64,000 nucleotides of DNA from Pseudofabraea citricarpa (GCA_029641185.1 JAPWGK010000009.1:694501-758500), one strand, 5' to 3'; shown: positions 21,901 through 33,784, counted from the stretch's first letter. Notes: a model not told the origin generated them from the letters alone. Made by a program: numbers and translations.

Positions 21901-24201
21901 TATTTGCATGTGCAAATCAATAAACCTCTCCCTTTCAAGCTTTTCAACGCGGGGTACTGTACTTTCAAGCGCTTGCTTGTTCTAGACCCAGGACAACCTT
22001 TCCACGTGCCCATGTGGCTCTTGTGAAGCCGATATGAGTACCGGCATGCTGCACTGTTTGACTCGAGCAGCACGGCACGGGAATTATAAACATTATTCGA
22101 AAAAGGAAAAAATGGCACAAGAGAAAGGGTTCAATAATAGCCGCGTACGTGATGCGTGGGGGTTGGTGTGGCCAAAGCCCGGCAAAACAATCTGGAAATA
22201 AAAGAAGGTTCAGGAACAAGAGCAATGGATCTTGCATGAGCTGAGTGAGAAACCCCGTTATTCCCCATTCTTGTGCGGGATGATTTACTGTATGTGTCCT
22301 CAGGAAATGCTTCAGCTCACCACTTAATACTCAAGCGAGCGAGCACACCCCCACGCCCGTCTCTTCCTCGGTTGTCCTCGAGATGCTACAGTTCATTACA
22401 GAATGATCATCAGGTTCTTAGGCATTCAGTAATTTGCTGCCAAAAAGAAGGGGGCTCAAACATGTCAGGTCCCACGGCAGATGTGATGTACTGTTTTGTA
22501 CCTACTCAACCCTTCAAATGCGGGGGAGCCGGAGTACAAGAAAGTTAGCTTTTCAACGGCTGGCTCATGAATCATGGTTTTACACTCTACGCGACAATCT
22601 CGTGACCATGTGCATCGTCTTAATTCCAACCACCTCAGCACCTCACAACCTCAGCCCTTCTCTGCCCGACTTCTCACCAGGATTGTATTCCTCCTCATTG
22701 GGCAATGCCTTTCCCACCCCCACGCTTTCCCAACGCCATGATCCTGGATTGGCTAGGCCGGGAGAGGAATGATCACCAGATTCGTCCCTTCACTATGACC
22801 GCACAAGGCAAGACGCCAAGAGGAGAGCAACGACGGTGCGACTCGCTGACCCCGCGCTGGAAGGGATTCGTCCAAAGCAGGTCATCATTTTGCATCAGCA
22901 GACTTCAATCCTAAGCGCGCACTGGGCGGTTGCCAGCAAAGCACCGAGAGGGAACAATAGAGGCCCAAGTTGTTTGTGCCCGGGCGTGAAGGGACTCACT
23001 CGGACGGACGCACGACTCGCAGGGCCGTGGGCAAGAACGGTGGCCAAAGACGTAACGAGCTGCATCGTGCTTCTTCAGCTGCTGACGAGCCTCCATGAGT
23101 TGCTGACAAGAGGGGGTGAGCCAGAGCCCTGTGGTGACCTTCCCAGATAAGCGGCAGCCTTCCCCGATGTGATACGGCTGCATCGAAGAGGGTTGGAAAC
23201 TTGGTTCAACCGTTATCTCGCATTCCTGATCGCTGGGAAAAAGCAATTCTCGATTCGCAATCATGGCCAGGAGCGATGTCCGGCTTGCCGAAACGAGACA
23301 CAGGATGAGGCTCTGGTCGAGAGCGGAGTGGCAGCACAATGCAAGCGTGGCAAGAATGGAAAGCCACGTCGGACCCTTGGCATATATCAGGGCCATTATC
23401 GCTATTGAGCTGACAACACCATTTTGCACAGCCCATGCGAGTGTACTGGAGAAGTACAGCATGTTGCCAGCTGATTGATGCAAATAGCAACTGGGCACCA
23501 ATTCTCTCAAACCCGGTCTCAGCTGATGTCGAGGCGGTAGATCGCCCTGCTTGCAAACCACGGCGCCGTCGGTTGGTCGTCTTTGGAAGTATTACACGAT
23601 GTCACAATTACCTTTTGAGCTGGCTACAGAGGAGTTATTCTTGCTTGCATGCTGCACCAGAGTTGGCCGACTGGCCGCGGCTAAGGGCGTCGAAAGAGGA
23701 CATACCGAGCCGGGCCATGAGCATGAGCAGTTCAGATGAATGGATGGATGGATGGATGGCTGTCACTCACTCACTTGTGTTGTGTTGTGTGCCTGCTTGC
23801 CACGGCCGACTTCCTGGCTGCTCATCCTCGTCAATCCTCGCCAACCCCCACACTACTCGGACCCCGTCGCCTTCGTTACCCAAAAACCACCCAACTTGCT
23901 CCGTACCACTTCTTCCTCGACAAACCTCCTCCTGTTTGCGGAATTTCTTTCCACGCCATGGCAGACGACGGCGAATACTTAATTCCCGCCATCCCCGGAT
24001 TGAAAGTAGGTCTAAGATTCTTATAAAAGCAACTCTCTCCACTCATCCTTCCCTCTTTCGTACATCCCACCTATACCCTGGGAACTCTAAACTACAAGCT
24101 CCATTTTATCCGCAACCCAGCTTTCTTAGACTCATCACTAAGTGTTTCTCACTGTCTCATCCACTACCTTACTCCGTCTTTCCTGACAATATATCTACAT
24201 C
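18991..24201. other. Gene-poor 5.2-kb stretch
   Basis: No gene is supported. The left end is the promoter of the secreted-protein gene; the right end (about 23.8-24.2 kb) is a pyrimidine-rich promoter of the aldolase with CT tracts and an (ATGG)5 repeat. The longest open frame, 22911-23561 minus (216 codons), is rich in Ser/Leu/Cys with no recognisable domain and lies in GC-rich DNA where long frames arise by chance. Non-coding transcripts cannot be excluded. Confidence 0.4.
23740..23759. repeat. Tetranucleotide repeat (ATGG)5
   Basis: Five perfect copies of ATGG in the upstream DNA of the aldolase gene; a simple sequence repeat. Confidence 0.85.
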
Positions 24202-25329
24202 ATGCCCCCGCACAACGACGCCCCTTCTCCTGCCGGCAGTTTTTCCCAAGGCTTCTCCAACATGACTTTCAGACCAACAAACTCGTCTGGCCTACGCAAT
24301 GGTCTCTTCTCAGAATCTCAGAATGATTCACTGTCATCCTCCTTTAGCAGCACTACTCTGGATGCACCTGAGGAACAACGTCCTTTAATACCTGGGGTCT
24401 ACGTACCCACGATATGTTTCTTCGACCCCGTAACAGAAGATCTCGATACGGTCACAATTGCTTCCCACGCAGTCCGTCTTGCTCAAGCCGGTGTCACAGG
24501 ACTTACCACTCAAGGATCCAATGGTGAAGCTGTTCACTTGACTCATGCCGAACGTCAGATCGTTACCTCCACTACACGTTCTGCTCTGAACTCAGCTGGT
24601 TACTCCCACATACCAGTTATTGTAGGATGCGGTACCCAGTCTGTTCGAGAGACGATCGAGTTCTGCAAAGAAGCAGCTTCGTCAGGTGGCGATTATGCTC
24701 TGGTTCTTCCTCCGTCCTACTACGCACCACTTTTCTCTCCAGCCGCAACGTCCGTGATTGAATTCTTCGAAAAGGTTGCTGATGCAAGCCCGATCCCTAT
24801 CATCATCTATAACTACCCAGGTGCTGTTTCTGGCATGGATCTGAGCTCAGATGTCATCATCCAGCTCTCGCAACACCCAAATATCGTTGGCGTCAAGCTC
24901 ACCTGCGGAAACACTGGAAAGCTGAACCGTGTTGCGGCTGCTACTAAGGGATTAAAATCATCAAATGCTGATGATGCTCCTCCGTTCTTGGTCCTTGGTG
25001 GTAGTGCAGATTTTACATTGCAGTCATTGATTGGTGGCGGTCACGGAATCCTAGCCGGACTTGCCAACATCTCACCGAAGAGCTGTCTTGAACTGGTCCG
25101 ATTATGGAAAGCAGGGGAGTACGAGGAAGCACAGAAGATGCAGGAGATCGTTGCAAAGGGTGATTGGGCTGCGATCCAAGGCGGTATCGTCAGCACCAAG
25201 GCTGGAATGGAGGCTTGGTATGGATATGGAGGATATGCGAGAGCACCACTTCCAAGACCTTCCAAGGAGGAGAGCGCCAAGTGGAAGGAGGGCTTCAGAG
25301 AGCTGATGGCTCTTGAGAAGAGTCTTTGA
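24202..25329 (+). CDS. DapA-family (dihydrodipicolinate synthase/aldolase) protein
   Basis: A single exon of 375 aa. After a low-complexity N-terminal extension of about 60 residues comes a DapA-type TIM barrel: GVTGLTTQGSNGEAVHLT, then IIIYNYPG with the catalytic Tyr at about 203, and NIVGVKLTCGN with the Schiff-base Lys at about 232. Fungal members include L-threo-3-deoxy-hexulosonate aldolase of the galacturonate pathway and 4-hydroxy-2-oxoglutarate-aldolase-like proteins. Fungi make lysine by the aminoadipate route, so true DHDPS activity is unlikely. The long N-terminal extension is rich in Ser/Asn and does not look like a clear mitochondrial presequence. Substrate undetermined. Confidence 0.9.
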   Translation: MPPHNDAPSPAGSFSQGFSNMTFRPTNSSGLRNGLFSESQNDSLSSSFSSTTLDAPEEQRPLIPGVYVPTICFFDPVTEDLDTVTIASHAVRLAQAGVTGLTTQGSNGEAVHLTHAERQIVTSTTRSALNSAGYSHIPVIVGCGTQSVRETIEFCKEAASSGGDYALVLPPSYYAPLFSPAATSVIEFFEKVADASPIPIIIYNYPGAVSGMDLSSDVIIQLSQHPNIVGVKLTCGNTGKLNRVAAATKGLKSSNADDAPPFLVLGGSADFTLQSLIGGGHGILAGLANISPKSCLELVRLWKAGEYEEAQKMQEIVAKGDWAAIQGGIVSTKAGMEAWYGYGGYARAPLPRPSKEESAKWKEGFRELMALEKSL

Positions 25330-25861
25330 GAGCGTAGACTTTTCTCCTTTTCTCTTTCTTTCTTGATTCAACACGGACGGAATTCTGGATGGCGGTGGTG
25401 GGAACGTCGAAAAGCACAGCCGAGGTCGGGTTGGATTTTTTTTTTCATTCTTCCCTTTTCTTGTTCTTGGTGGTACTGTTTGGCGTGCATTGGTTGCTAG
25501 GTCCGGGATGGGAGACAGGACGGACGAGCCTCTTGGGTGATCATGGTGGCTGGACTGACTCTGTTTTCTTTTTGCATTGTTGAAAGTTTATCTCCATGGG
25601 TACCATGTACTTGGTTGGCTTTCGCTTTGGATATACCAAGCCAGTGAGATAAATATGAAAAAGAAAGTTGAACATAAAAATACATCGGATTTTTCTACAT
25701 AGTCAACTAGTCAAGCACTTTGAAAGGTGCAAGAAGCGAGAGCCCGGCCTATGAAGACAATCAGAGGCCTGTCGGGCCAAGAGAAATCTCTGTCCATTAG
25801 CGAATGAACAGTCGAATCGACAATCGAAGCAAGAGCAGGTTCACAGTCACACCCAGAGTTA
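25330..25861. other. Intergenic between the aldolase and a small hypothetical gene
   Basis: 532 bp with a T-rich 3' UTR-like segment (T-run near 25437). No gene or structured element seen. Confidence 0.5.
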
Positions 25862-26467
25862 ATGGTGGAAGGGAATGACCGGGGAGAAGATGGTGGATAT
25901 TTCTCAAGTGCTCGTTACACAGGATCAGCAGAGGCGATAGATGGCAGGCTGCGAAAACGTCAGCGAACCGACACATATCCCACCCCGAGCTCTGATGGCA
26001 GCTTGTTATGTAGACCAACGAGGTTGCGTATTCAGTCTATGTCAGAGTGCGAAACAGACGCCTACATTATGAAGCGCCAGGAACTTCAAGCTTCCGGTGG
26101 AGAAGATTCCGATCTTGTAGAAGAAATTCTGTCAATTCAAGAGGATGAATCAGCAAGTTTGATTAAAACCCAACAGCAAACAGATTGTGCAGCTTCTCCT
26201 GTGCAGCTTGATGGTTGGGCCAAATCGTTCTTTGCTCCTGATTATTTCAATCAAACTCAACAGACCGAGGACAAAATAGTTCCTGTCTATCCTGACAGAT
26301 CGGCAGATGCTGCCTTTACCGTCAAGAACCTGGACATGTGTGTGACGGTTCCTGTACATGCCAATTCATGGTTACAGCCGATCTCCAATGCCGTCCAATC
26401 AGACATGGCCGAGAAGACAGCAGATTACATCTCCGGCTTTCCCGTTGAAGCCGCCAGCTGGCTATAG
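25862..26467 (+). CDS. Hypothetical protein, 201 aa
   Basis: An uninterrupted frame starting at an ATG. The product is hydrophilic, rich in Ser/Gln/Asp/Glu, with a basic patch RLRKRQRTDTYPTPSSDG near residue 30 that could be a nuclear localisation signal, followed by an acidic stretch (GGEDSDLVEEILSIQEDE). No domain, signal peptide or membrane segment is recognised. Codon content looks coding, but there is no functional handle. It could be a lineage-specific nuclear protein or a spurious frame. Confidence 0.45.
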   Translation: MVEGNDRGEDGGYFSSARYTGSAEAIDGRLRKRQRTDTYPTPSSDGSLLCRPTRLRIQSMSECETDAYIMKRQELQASGGEDSDLVEEILSIQEDESASLIKTQQQTDCAASPVQLDGWAKSFFAPDYFNQTQQTEDKIVPVYPDRSADAAFTVKNLDMCVTVPVHANSWLQPISNAVQSDMAEKTADYISGFPVEAASWL

Positions 26468-26971
26468 ACTATGGTTGACTTTGGACTTCGTTGTCTTGGA
26501 AGACAGCACCAGCAGTAAATCACATTCTTGCTACTTCTATATAGTATCGGCAGAGTTCTGATACGCAGATCAGGTTGGGCTGCTATGAAAGGTGTGTTTC
26601 AATTGCAGATGGCTTGGAGTAGAGTCTGAGGTTCGTAGGTTAGGGGAGGAGGTAAAGACTTAAGGCTATATGACGGTTTGGATAGGTTCTGTATTTAAGT
26701 ATTGGCAGGCAATTCAGGTAAGGAAGGTTTTCGTCTTTATCATCCATAGACCGGGAAGCAGATCGCGAGGTACTTTCACAAGCCTAAACTTTTAGCAACA
26801 GCAAAACACATCGATACGCCCCTTTGTACTTCACAAATTAGAGAATGAGAACCATTCGCGTGGTGCAAGAACCCCTGTATGGCATTTAAAAGCCTTGTGC
26901 AACCAATCCTAAAATAGTTCAAAACGCCTTCCTTCCAGCTTGTCGTATATCTACCGTTTTTTGAATTTAGA
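26468..26971. other. Convergent intergenic region
   Basis: 504 bp between two convergent 3' ends. No feature supported. Confidence 0.45.
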
Positions 26972-27769
26972 TCACTTCGCCAGCAAATCACACGCGTCCT
27001 TATACAAGGCATCCATGTTAACATATCCTCCACTCCAGCACTTCTTGATAATCGGTCCACAGAGAAGATTCTCTGTCGAAGGAAGGTCTTGCTGGCCTGG
27101 CCACCGTGGCGGATCTGCACCGAAGAAATAATATTTATGGGTATGCCAGACGGCTATCGAGTAGATGACCCAACCAAGGTGAAGGATTTCGATCTCTGCC
27201 GTCAAGGACTCCATGCATGTCACATCTATATCGGCGTTTATGGGAAGGAGCACGGACTGTCCAAAATCTGCGAGCCTGAGTTCTTCGTCCGTAACCAAGA
27301 TATTCCGGAGAGCAATCTCGTCCACGAAGACCTTGCGTGAATGGACGTAGCATAAGGTGTGTATAAGGGATAAAATCCATCTGGTCTTGAAAGATTCCCG
27401 CGGCTCGATATTGTTCTTGATGTATGTCTCCAGATCACCCTGTTCTGCAAACGCGAGCTCTATCCCGTCATCAGAGGCTTTGAAACAATGGATAATCCCC
27501 TTGTGATTGCCGAGCCGCTGATAGATGGCCTTCTCGCGCTTCAAGGCTTCGCGGTTGTCGCAGTTTGAGAACTCCATGGTTTCGCGAGCCTCGTCGGTAT
27601 AGTCATCAAGAGGAAAGACTCGCGCGATCTTGACGACACGGGCCTCGTCAAGCCGAAGAATGTAGCCAGTCATTCCTGCCGCGATGAGTCCACAGCCACG
27701 ATAAGGGCCCGGGGCCCAGTCGTTCGCCTTCCCGCGCGTGTTCGGTGATGGCGGTGCAAGAGAGTCCAT
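26972..27769 (-). CDS. Protein-kinase-like protein with altered catalytic loop
   Basis: A single exon of 265 aa, near the size of a bare kinase domain. A glycine-loop-like stretch GLIAAGMTGYILRL is followed by RVVKIAR (the VAIK Lys), an alphaC-like EALKREKAIYQRLGNH, a hinge-like ELAFAEQGDLETYI, and DFGQS in place of DFG-x. The catalytic loop reads VFVDEIALRNILV where HRDLKxxN is expected: the Asn is kept, but the His-Arg-Asp triad is changed to Val-Asp-Glu. Many fungal one-domain kinase-like proteins carry such V-D-x-I-A-x-R-N loops, so this may be a subfamily feature. Activity is uncertain; a pseudokinase is possible. No membrane segment. Confidence 0.75.
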   Translation of the reverse strand: MDSLAPPSPNTRGKANDWAPGPYRGCGLIAAGMTGYILRLDEARVVKIARVFPLDDYTDEARETMEFSNCDNREALKREKAIYQRLGNHKGIIHCFKASDDGIELAFAEQGDLETYIKNNIEPRESFKTRWILSLIHTLCYVHSRKVFVDEIALRNILVTDEELRLADFGQSVLLPINADIDVTCMESLTAEIEILHLGWVIYSIAVWHTHKYYFFGADPPRWPGQQDLPSTENLLCGPIIKKCWSGGYVNMDALYKDACDLLAK

Positions 27770-29359
27770 ATCCGAGGGGGATCGTGATGCCGGTACTCTA
27801 CAATTGTGCAGAGGGGGTTAGACTGGGTGATGTGATGCCAAGGACGGGAAAGTTTCTGAAGATGCAGAAAACCTGGATGTGGCTGTTGTGTATAACCAGG
27901 ACACACGCAGCCAGAGGCAGCACATCCCGTGATTGGTCATTGGGAGCTTAGGTATGCTAACTTGATTTAATTACCTAGGTAGTCATTCCTATTCACCCAG
28001 CACTACAAGACAGAACTCTTACAGGAGATATATATCTTCGTTATATTATACGTCTTCATGTCAGATAATACCAGATTGCTATTTACAGCCTATAAAATCA
28101 AGTCCAAGTCTAAGCCCTGCACCAAACAAGCCCTAAGTCAGTCACAAAAGAACACGGACTTATCAACTATAAAACATACATCACCAGCTCTCCCAACGAA
28201 AGCTCTCCTCTCCGCGAGAAAGAAAGTTCATATACTAATCCCTGCCCTCCGCCTTGGTCAAGAAGTTTTCACTCCCTCCAGAAGGGTCTCTCCTTTTCTC
28301 TTCTCTTCTTCCGGACAGCCTAGAAGACCTTAACAAAAAGAAGAAGAAACTTCAAGATCTAACGAACAAAGAAGCCGAAAGATACGACATACCTCGTGTT
28401 CGCGTCTATATCCTCTCTGGCAGTAATATAAGTAATATAAGTACCTACTAAAACATCCCAAGAAAAACAAGCCTATACTTATACCTCGAGAGAGAGAGAG
28501 AGGAAGATTCCTTCAACACGTCAACAGCGGAAATATCACCAAAGAAGAAACTTACAACTGAAACCGACAGCACACTTTTCTTTTCCCACCGGGGAAGGCT
28601 AACCAACCTGCCAATACACTTACTCTATTACTATACCGCACTTACTGTTTCCCGATATCCCTCCTCGTATAGCAACAGACAGTTACTCTCCATATACACA
28701 AAGAAAAAAAAGAAGAAAAAAAATAGAAACTCTGTACAAGGTTATCACGAAATTCTAATACAGCAGAAAGTTTACCGACGACGAGCTGGATCGAGGACGG
28801 TTCATTTTCGCGGGCGGGTGGGCAGTTGTCACGAAAGACGGGCACGTTATGCCTTCCTTGTATCTATTTAGCCAGCAAGTAGGTAGGTAGCTCTTTCAAA
28901 TCAAGCGTACTTACTTTACCTTCCTTCCACCATTTATTGAGACCACTTTGTAACAGCTACGGCAGGAACCACATTTGCTAATTTCTAACAACGCGTTAAT
29001 TTTATCTTTATATATATGCATTTATTTACTTGTTCTGTTGTGCAAGGCATCACCTTTTATATATACAGAATTCCTTCTCGTCCTCATCCTCATCTAAGAT
29101 GATCGCCTATCCCGAAATCCTTTAGCCGAGTACTTGTATACCATCACACTCTCCCCCCCCTCTCCCCCCACCCCACCCAAACCCATGGTATCGATCGGTA
29201 TATATAAAGAGAAAAAAATCAGGACTTCGCAAGCGCAACCAGAATCCGACCCTATGCATGCATGCAGCAATCAAGCAACCCATAACCAACCAACCAACAC
29301 CGGCGCAAAAAAAAACCCCCTAGATGAGGAACGATAATCGCTAAAACGAGGTCGTTGAT
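27770..29359. other. Intergenic, 1.6 kb, AT-rich with simple-sequence runs
   Basis: Lies between the kinase-like gene's promoter and the 3' end of the TamA-like gene. It holds a perfect TACCTAGGTA palindrome (27972-27981), a GA-dinucleotide run near 28490, C-rich tracts near 29150 and a TAGGTAGGTAG run near 28880. Short frames at 28058-28451 have no coding character. Confidence 0.45.
27972..27981. repeat. TACCTAGGTA palindrome, copy 1
   Basis: A perfect 10-bp palindrome in intergenic DNA; two more perfect copies occur in this window. Confidence 0.6.
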
Positions 29360-31611
29360 TCAATAACCGCTCTGCATCGCATAACCATTACCCTCATAAC
29401 CGCCCATGCTACCCGCTCCAGAACTAACGCTCGTCGTAGGGCTAGCGAGACCACTCCGGGACAAGTCCTCGTTGTCGCCACTATCGCCATTTCCAAGACC
29501 ACGTGGCGGACCGATGGTGAATCCCGATCCACCAAGACCATAACCGTATCCTTCTGCGATGGTCCTCTGTTGTCTACTCCCAGCGATGTCACTCTCGCTT
29601 CCAGGTCGGCTGAGAACCGGTTTCTCTGGAAGGGCTTTGAGCAGACCCGTCGACGTATCTAGCATACCCATTGCAAATTCGGTCAGTCGCTCGCTACCTT
29701 TGCAACTCACTCCGAGAGTCCATCTGTACTCTCCTAATCTTCTTCGGTACCACTCCGCTTCCTCTCTCCCTGGTGCAGTTGCCCACAATAAAGAACCAAA
29801 AGTACCTATCAGTGCAAAGTTCGTCTTGGAGGCAAAATACCAGAACGAGCGAAGGTGTGACGAGGTGAGGCGGTTAACAAAATCCATTGCAGATATCAAA
29901 CGAGTCTTGGCGGCACTTCGACAGATGTGTAAGATATAAGGATCGAGAGTTGGCGCTTGAGACTGAGCAGTAGATGGAGGAGACAGCGACCGGATGATTC
30001 GTCGATGAAGGGTGATTTCAGTTGCAAAGTACGCAAGGTGGAGAAACCCCGTTGAACATAACCTCTTCTCATCCATAGTCGGTAAAGATGCATCCATGCG
30101 TAAGCATGCGGGCAAAGCTGCGAACCATTCCTTGAGCTTCAGTTGTACAGGCTTTGCCAATTGCAACACCAGATGAGTACCAGAAGCCCCGGCTTGTGAC
30201 ACGTTAGCCATGGCTTGAAGTGTATAAAATGCATCAAGGACTTCAGCAAGGATCTGAGAAAGGATGATCATCTGCGAAAAGAGAAGTCGGCCATGCTCGT
30301 ATTCAGCAGACTCATCACTATCTGATGAGTCAAACTCTACATCTGGGAAATCAGAAGGGGTCAAAGTTGGTACGGCCCAGTTCGAGGCAAAGATATGCGA
30401 GGGACGACCGTGTACAAGAGAACCCCATTTGTCTTGCATGTATAAAGCCCATGCAAGACGTTTTCGCAAACCTCGTTCCCAGATTGGAATCTTCCAAGTG
30501 CTGCAATCTAGGTGAAGGCCTAACTCTTGACCAATGGCAACTAGTTGAGCTGTGGGTGCCCACTGGTCACCTTCTGGACGCTGAGAGAGGAGGAGGCCAG
30601 CCTGAACCGTGGAGAGTTTAGGTCGGTACATGGCATCTGCCAATGTTGCACGTGCCAGTCTCTCCAATTCTCTGATATCGGGCTTGGGGAGGTTCGCTAA
30701 TTCGTCACTGTGATCCCACCAATTAATGGCGAGTATATATACCGCAGCAAGAATTGGAGGTGAGAATTCACGGTGCGATCGACTGTACTTTTCAAAAAAG
30801 ACGGTCTTTTGGAGGATGGGGAAATTCGGGTGGATTATGCGGAAGTACAATTCCAATAGTGCAGGACCATGAGGCGCGACGATATTCTCAATCGCATCTG
30901 CATCTTCTATCTCATGCTCGTGACCAGGTGTGTTATGGTCTGGCAGCATCAGGAACGTGTCCTGGTCGCTGACCTTCCTCAATGTCCCTCTCGATAGCAA
31001 GCTCTCATCTTGTGGGTCGAAGGGAGACAGGTCGATCAGTGAAGGCTCGAAATCGGTTGTGGGGCCGATATACTGGCTGTAGCGATCATTCTGTAAACCG
31101 AGCGTTCGCTTTAACAACGTAGGTCCTCCAATGTTTGCCATTTCTTCGATCAGCGAGCTGGTAGCGCCAGTACTCGAGATGCTCGACTCGGTAGGTCTTC
31201 TTCGTCGCTCTTCGGCTCCAGGCGACCTATCAAGCAGCACTCGTTAGTCAGGGTCGCTAGCCTAGGAGTGATGTGTTGAACATACCTCCTCTTCGCTACG
31301 CTCTCCTCCTTGCCCTCCGTGTTGAGCTTTCTCTTCCTGGGCTGAGGACTCTGTACAAAGGTACAATCTTGCGTGTGGAATTGGCAGAGCACACAACTAG
31401 TCTGGCCCTCGTTAATTACGCATCTGCTCTTGCGACGACGGCACGCATCACACGGTCTGTCCTTCCTGCTCCTTGTGTTGGTTACTGAGTTTTCCAGCGA
31501 GCCGACACTGTTCATGCTGCCGTTGGCGGCGTGGAGTTGTTCGGGGCGGGACTTCCTGCTGGCAATGGCAATGGGGGCGCTCCTAGCCATGGAAGTAGGG
31601 TTTGATGACAT
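29360..31611 (-). CDS. TamA/DAL81-like Zn2Cys6 transcription factor
   Basis: Exons 31611-31286 and 31226-29360 (59-nt intron) give 730 aa. The frame is open further upstream, but only from a TTG, so the first ATG at 31611 is chosen. The zinc cluster is Cys54-x2-Cys57-x6-Cys64-x8-Cys73-x2-Cys76-x6-Cys83 (PCDACRRRKSRC...CVLCQFHTQDC), followed directly by TFVQSPQPRKRK. This combination and the fungal TF domain (LLELYFRIIHPNFPILQK, KRLAWALYMQDKWGSLVHGRPSH) resemble TamA of Aspergillus and Dal81 of yeast, coactivators of nitrogen-source genes such as GABA and urea use. A Gly/Ser-rich tail ends the protein. The upstream DNA is long and repeat-bearing. The family assignment is from memory of the motif, not a search. 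Confidence 0.82.
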
Positions 31612-32370
31612 GATGGGCGAGCAAGGCGGACGAGGGCTCGATTTGGAACCCTCGTGGTCGATGGTCAATCGGCAGATCCACCCACTCGCTGCAAAGATGT
31701 GTCGAACGGGTGACCAAGCCCAGGATCAGTGTGCGGATGTGGCCGCTGAGAACTTCTGCCGCTGGGCACTGGGCACTGGGCAGAGGGTCTGCAGCGACTA
31801 GGAAAGATCTGCTGCAGTGGCTGTCTTCCTTGAACTTTTCTTTCCCTGGCCTCGGAGATGGGCGACGTCTGGGATGGCTTGTGAGACGATTGATACCGTA
31901 CTGCAGGTCGACGGGCAGAGCAGACAAGCAGGTCCCTCGAGCTGGTCCAATGGCCTCGCAGATACTTCTTCCCAAGAGGATTCGTGGGATGTGACAGGCT
32001 CGGGGGCTGGATGGATGGTTATCTCCAGAGCACCACCCACTCTCCAAATGGCAAAGTAGACAGTGAGATTGGGTCGCAGCGAGGAAATGCTTATCGCAAT
32101 GGCGGGCGCACAGATCGAATGGGGTGAGCGATAGGGTGGTGGTCGGTGATGAGTGAAGGGTGACGGGTGAGTTTGGACGGACGAGTGAGATGTTCGTTCG
32201 TTTGTTTGATCGGTAGATAGTGAGATAAGGCAAGTGCAAGCAAGCCACAGGAGAAACAGACCGGGGCGAATCCGGCACAGGCGAGCAGCTACCGGGAGCG
32301 TATTTTATATAGCTCTCTTCTATCCCAGTGATTGTAGAAAGATGAGATGGTGATGACTGCGAATCGTCAT

Positions 32371-32397
32371 GCTGCTGCTGCTGCTGCTGCTGCTGCT
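32371..32397. repeat. Trinucleotide repeat (GCT)9
   Basis: Nine perfect GCT units (CAG-family repeat on the minus strand), about 760 bp upstream of the TamA-like start codon on its coding strand. Confidence 0.9.
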
Positions 32398-33078
32398 ACT
32401 GCGGGCAGTGGGTTGGAGTAGTAGAGGAGTAGTTGCAGAGCAGTCAGTCCGTCGCTTGAGAGAGAGGGGGAACAATAGAAGAGAAGAATGAATTGAATCA
32501 ATGAATAAATGAATGCAGATAAGAAGACAGACCACGACCACGACTCCGCGTACCGGCGTCGTGGGACTTTGCAAATGGTCATCCATCCACGCATAGGGTT
32601 TGGCAGCATGGAAGTATGACCACAGCAAACCCCAAAAGAGCGAATTCCCTACGTAACTCGTGCTTGCCGTTTGTCTGACTTTTTGCGAAGTTCCTTATCT
32701 CGCGATAAGCACGTCGGCCGGCGAATGGGAGCGGATCCATTAAAGTCACCAAAGGTCCCTTGGGTTGGAAAGTGCGATGTCGAACATGGGTTCAGCATGG
32801 ATCCCGTAACGCTTTGATCGGCAACCCCACAATGTCGTGCCGTAAAAGAAACTCACCTCGCCCGCCCCCATTGGCCCGCGCCCATGAGGCTGCGATGCGA
32901 GCGTCACCAAACGCAGGCACTGCGCTCCCGTTACATAATTAGCTCCACGTCCAGTAGATTAGGTTTGATAGCAGGACGGTGACCAATTTGCGTGTGTCAC
33001 AGACATTCATACGGTAGCAACTCTGCTCTGCTCTGCCTGCAAACCTGCCATGCCACGTGAAAGCGACGGTGAGGTGAG

Positions 33079-33114
33079 TTGTGCTTGCTTGTGCTTGTGC
33101 TTGTGCTTGTGCTT
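33079..33114. repeat. TTGTGC hexanucleotide repeat
   Basis: About five copies of TTGTGC, one interrupted by a CTTGC slip, followed by TTAC. A simple repeat in non-coding DNA. Confidence 0.8.
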
Positions 33115-33784
33115 ACTCACTTCAAAAACGTTAACTAGCTCGCTTAACCCCTCGCTCGCCCGCCCGAACCTCAAGTCATGTCATGATTTGTTCCAAGGAA
33201 CCGACCGATGAAAACTCGGTGAGCATGAGCAGCACAATCCTTTGCCCGTGCATCTGCATCTGGCCTCTCTCTTGCATATCTCTCCAAATTATGTCTCGCG
33301 ACCTGGCTATTCTGCGGTGCCACCATCCTCCCCACGAAGCTCCACGACTTACGGTCCAGAGATGAGGTACGGGAGCTGCGTGAGGAGCCGCCTCGCTTGT
33401 CGCTATATTTGCCGTTTATGTGTTTCTGCTGACACCAAAACCAAGCAGCAGCGGCATGTCACCAAGCGGCAGATCAACGGCTTCAGAAATCCCGTACGGA
33501 AACTCTGATCAAGACATTTAAAGATCCGCGGTGCATGATCCGAAAATACTTTGAAGAGAGGATCGTCCAGTGAAAAACAACTCTTCTCTGTTCTCCGGCA
33601 CCAATAGCAGATTTTTCGCAGGCGGGCTGCGATGCAGCATGTATCATATGATAGAATTTGACTTCCAGAACCACCACGACCAGAATTAAATATCGCACAT
33701 AGAAAGCGAAAAGTTGAATCACAAGTCAAGTCCCCATCATCGAATCAGACCCAGAGCCCACGCCCGACCCACATGATTATTCCA

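Larger units (their letters stand above)
31612..33784. other. Long 5' region of the TamA-like gene
   Basis: 2.2 kb without a supported gene. It contains a (GCT)9 run, a TTGTGC hexanucleotide repeat, CT/GA tracts and several short frames that could be uORFs of a long leader. A long leader is common for regulators, but nothing here proves transcription. Confidence 0.45.

Noticed and set aside
22273..23150. Several overlapping frames of 60-110 codons
   Set aside because: Overlap on both strands in GC-rich DNA, with no domain, no splice logic and no coding-like composition.
31666..31668. Longer TamA-like protein starting at 31668
   Set aside because: That codon is TTG; the first ATG is at 31611. 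An upstream exon is possible but not supported.
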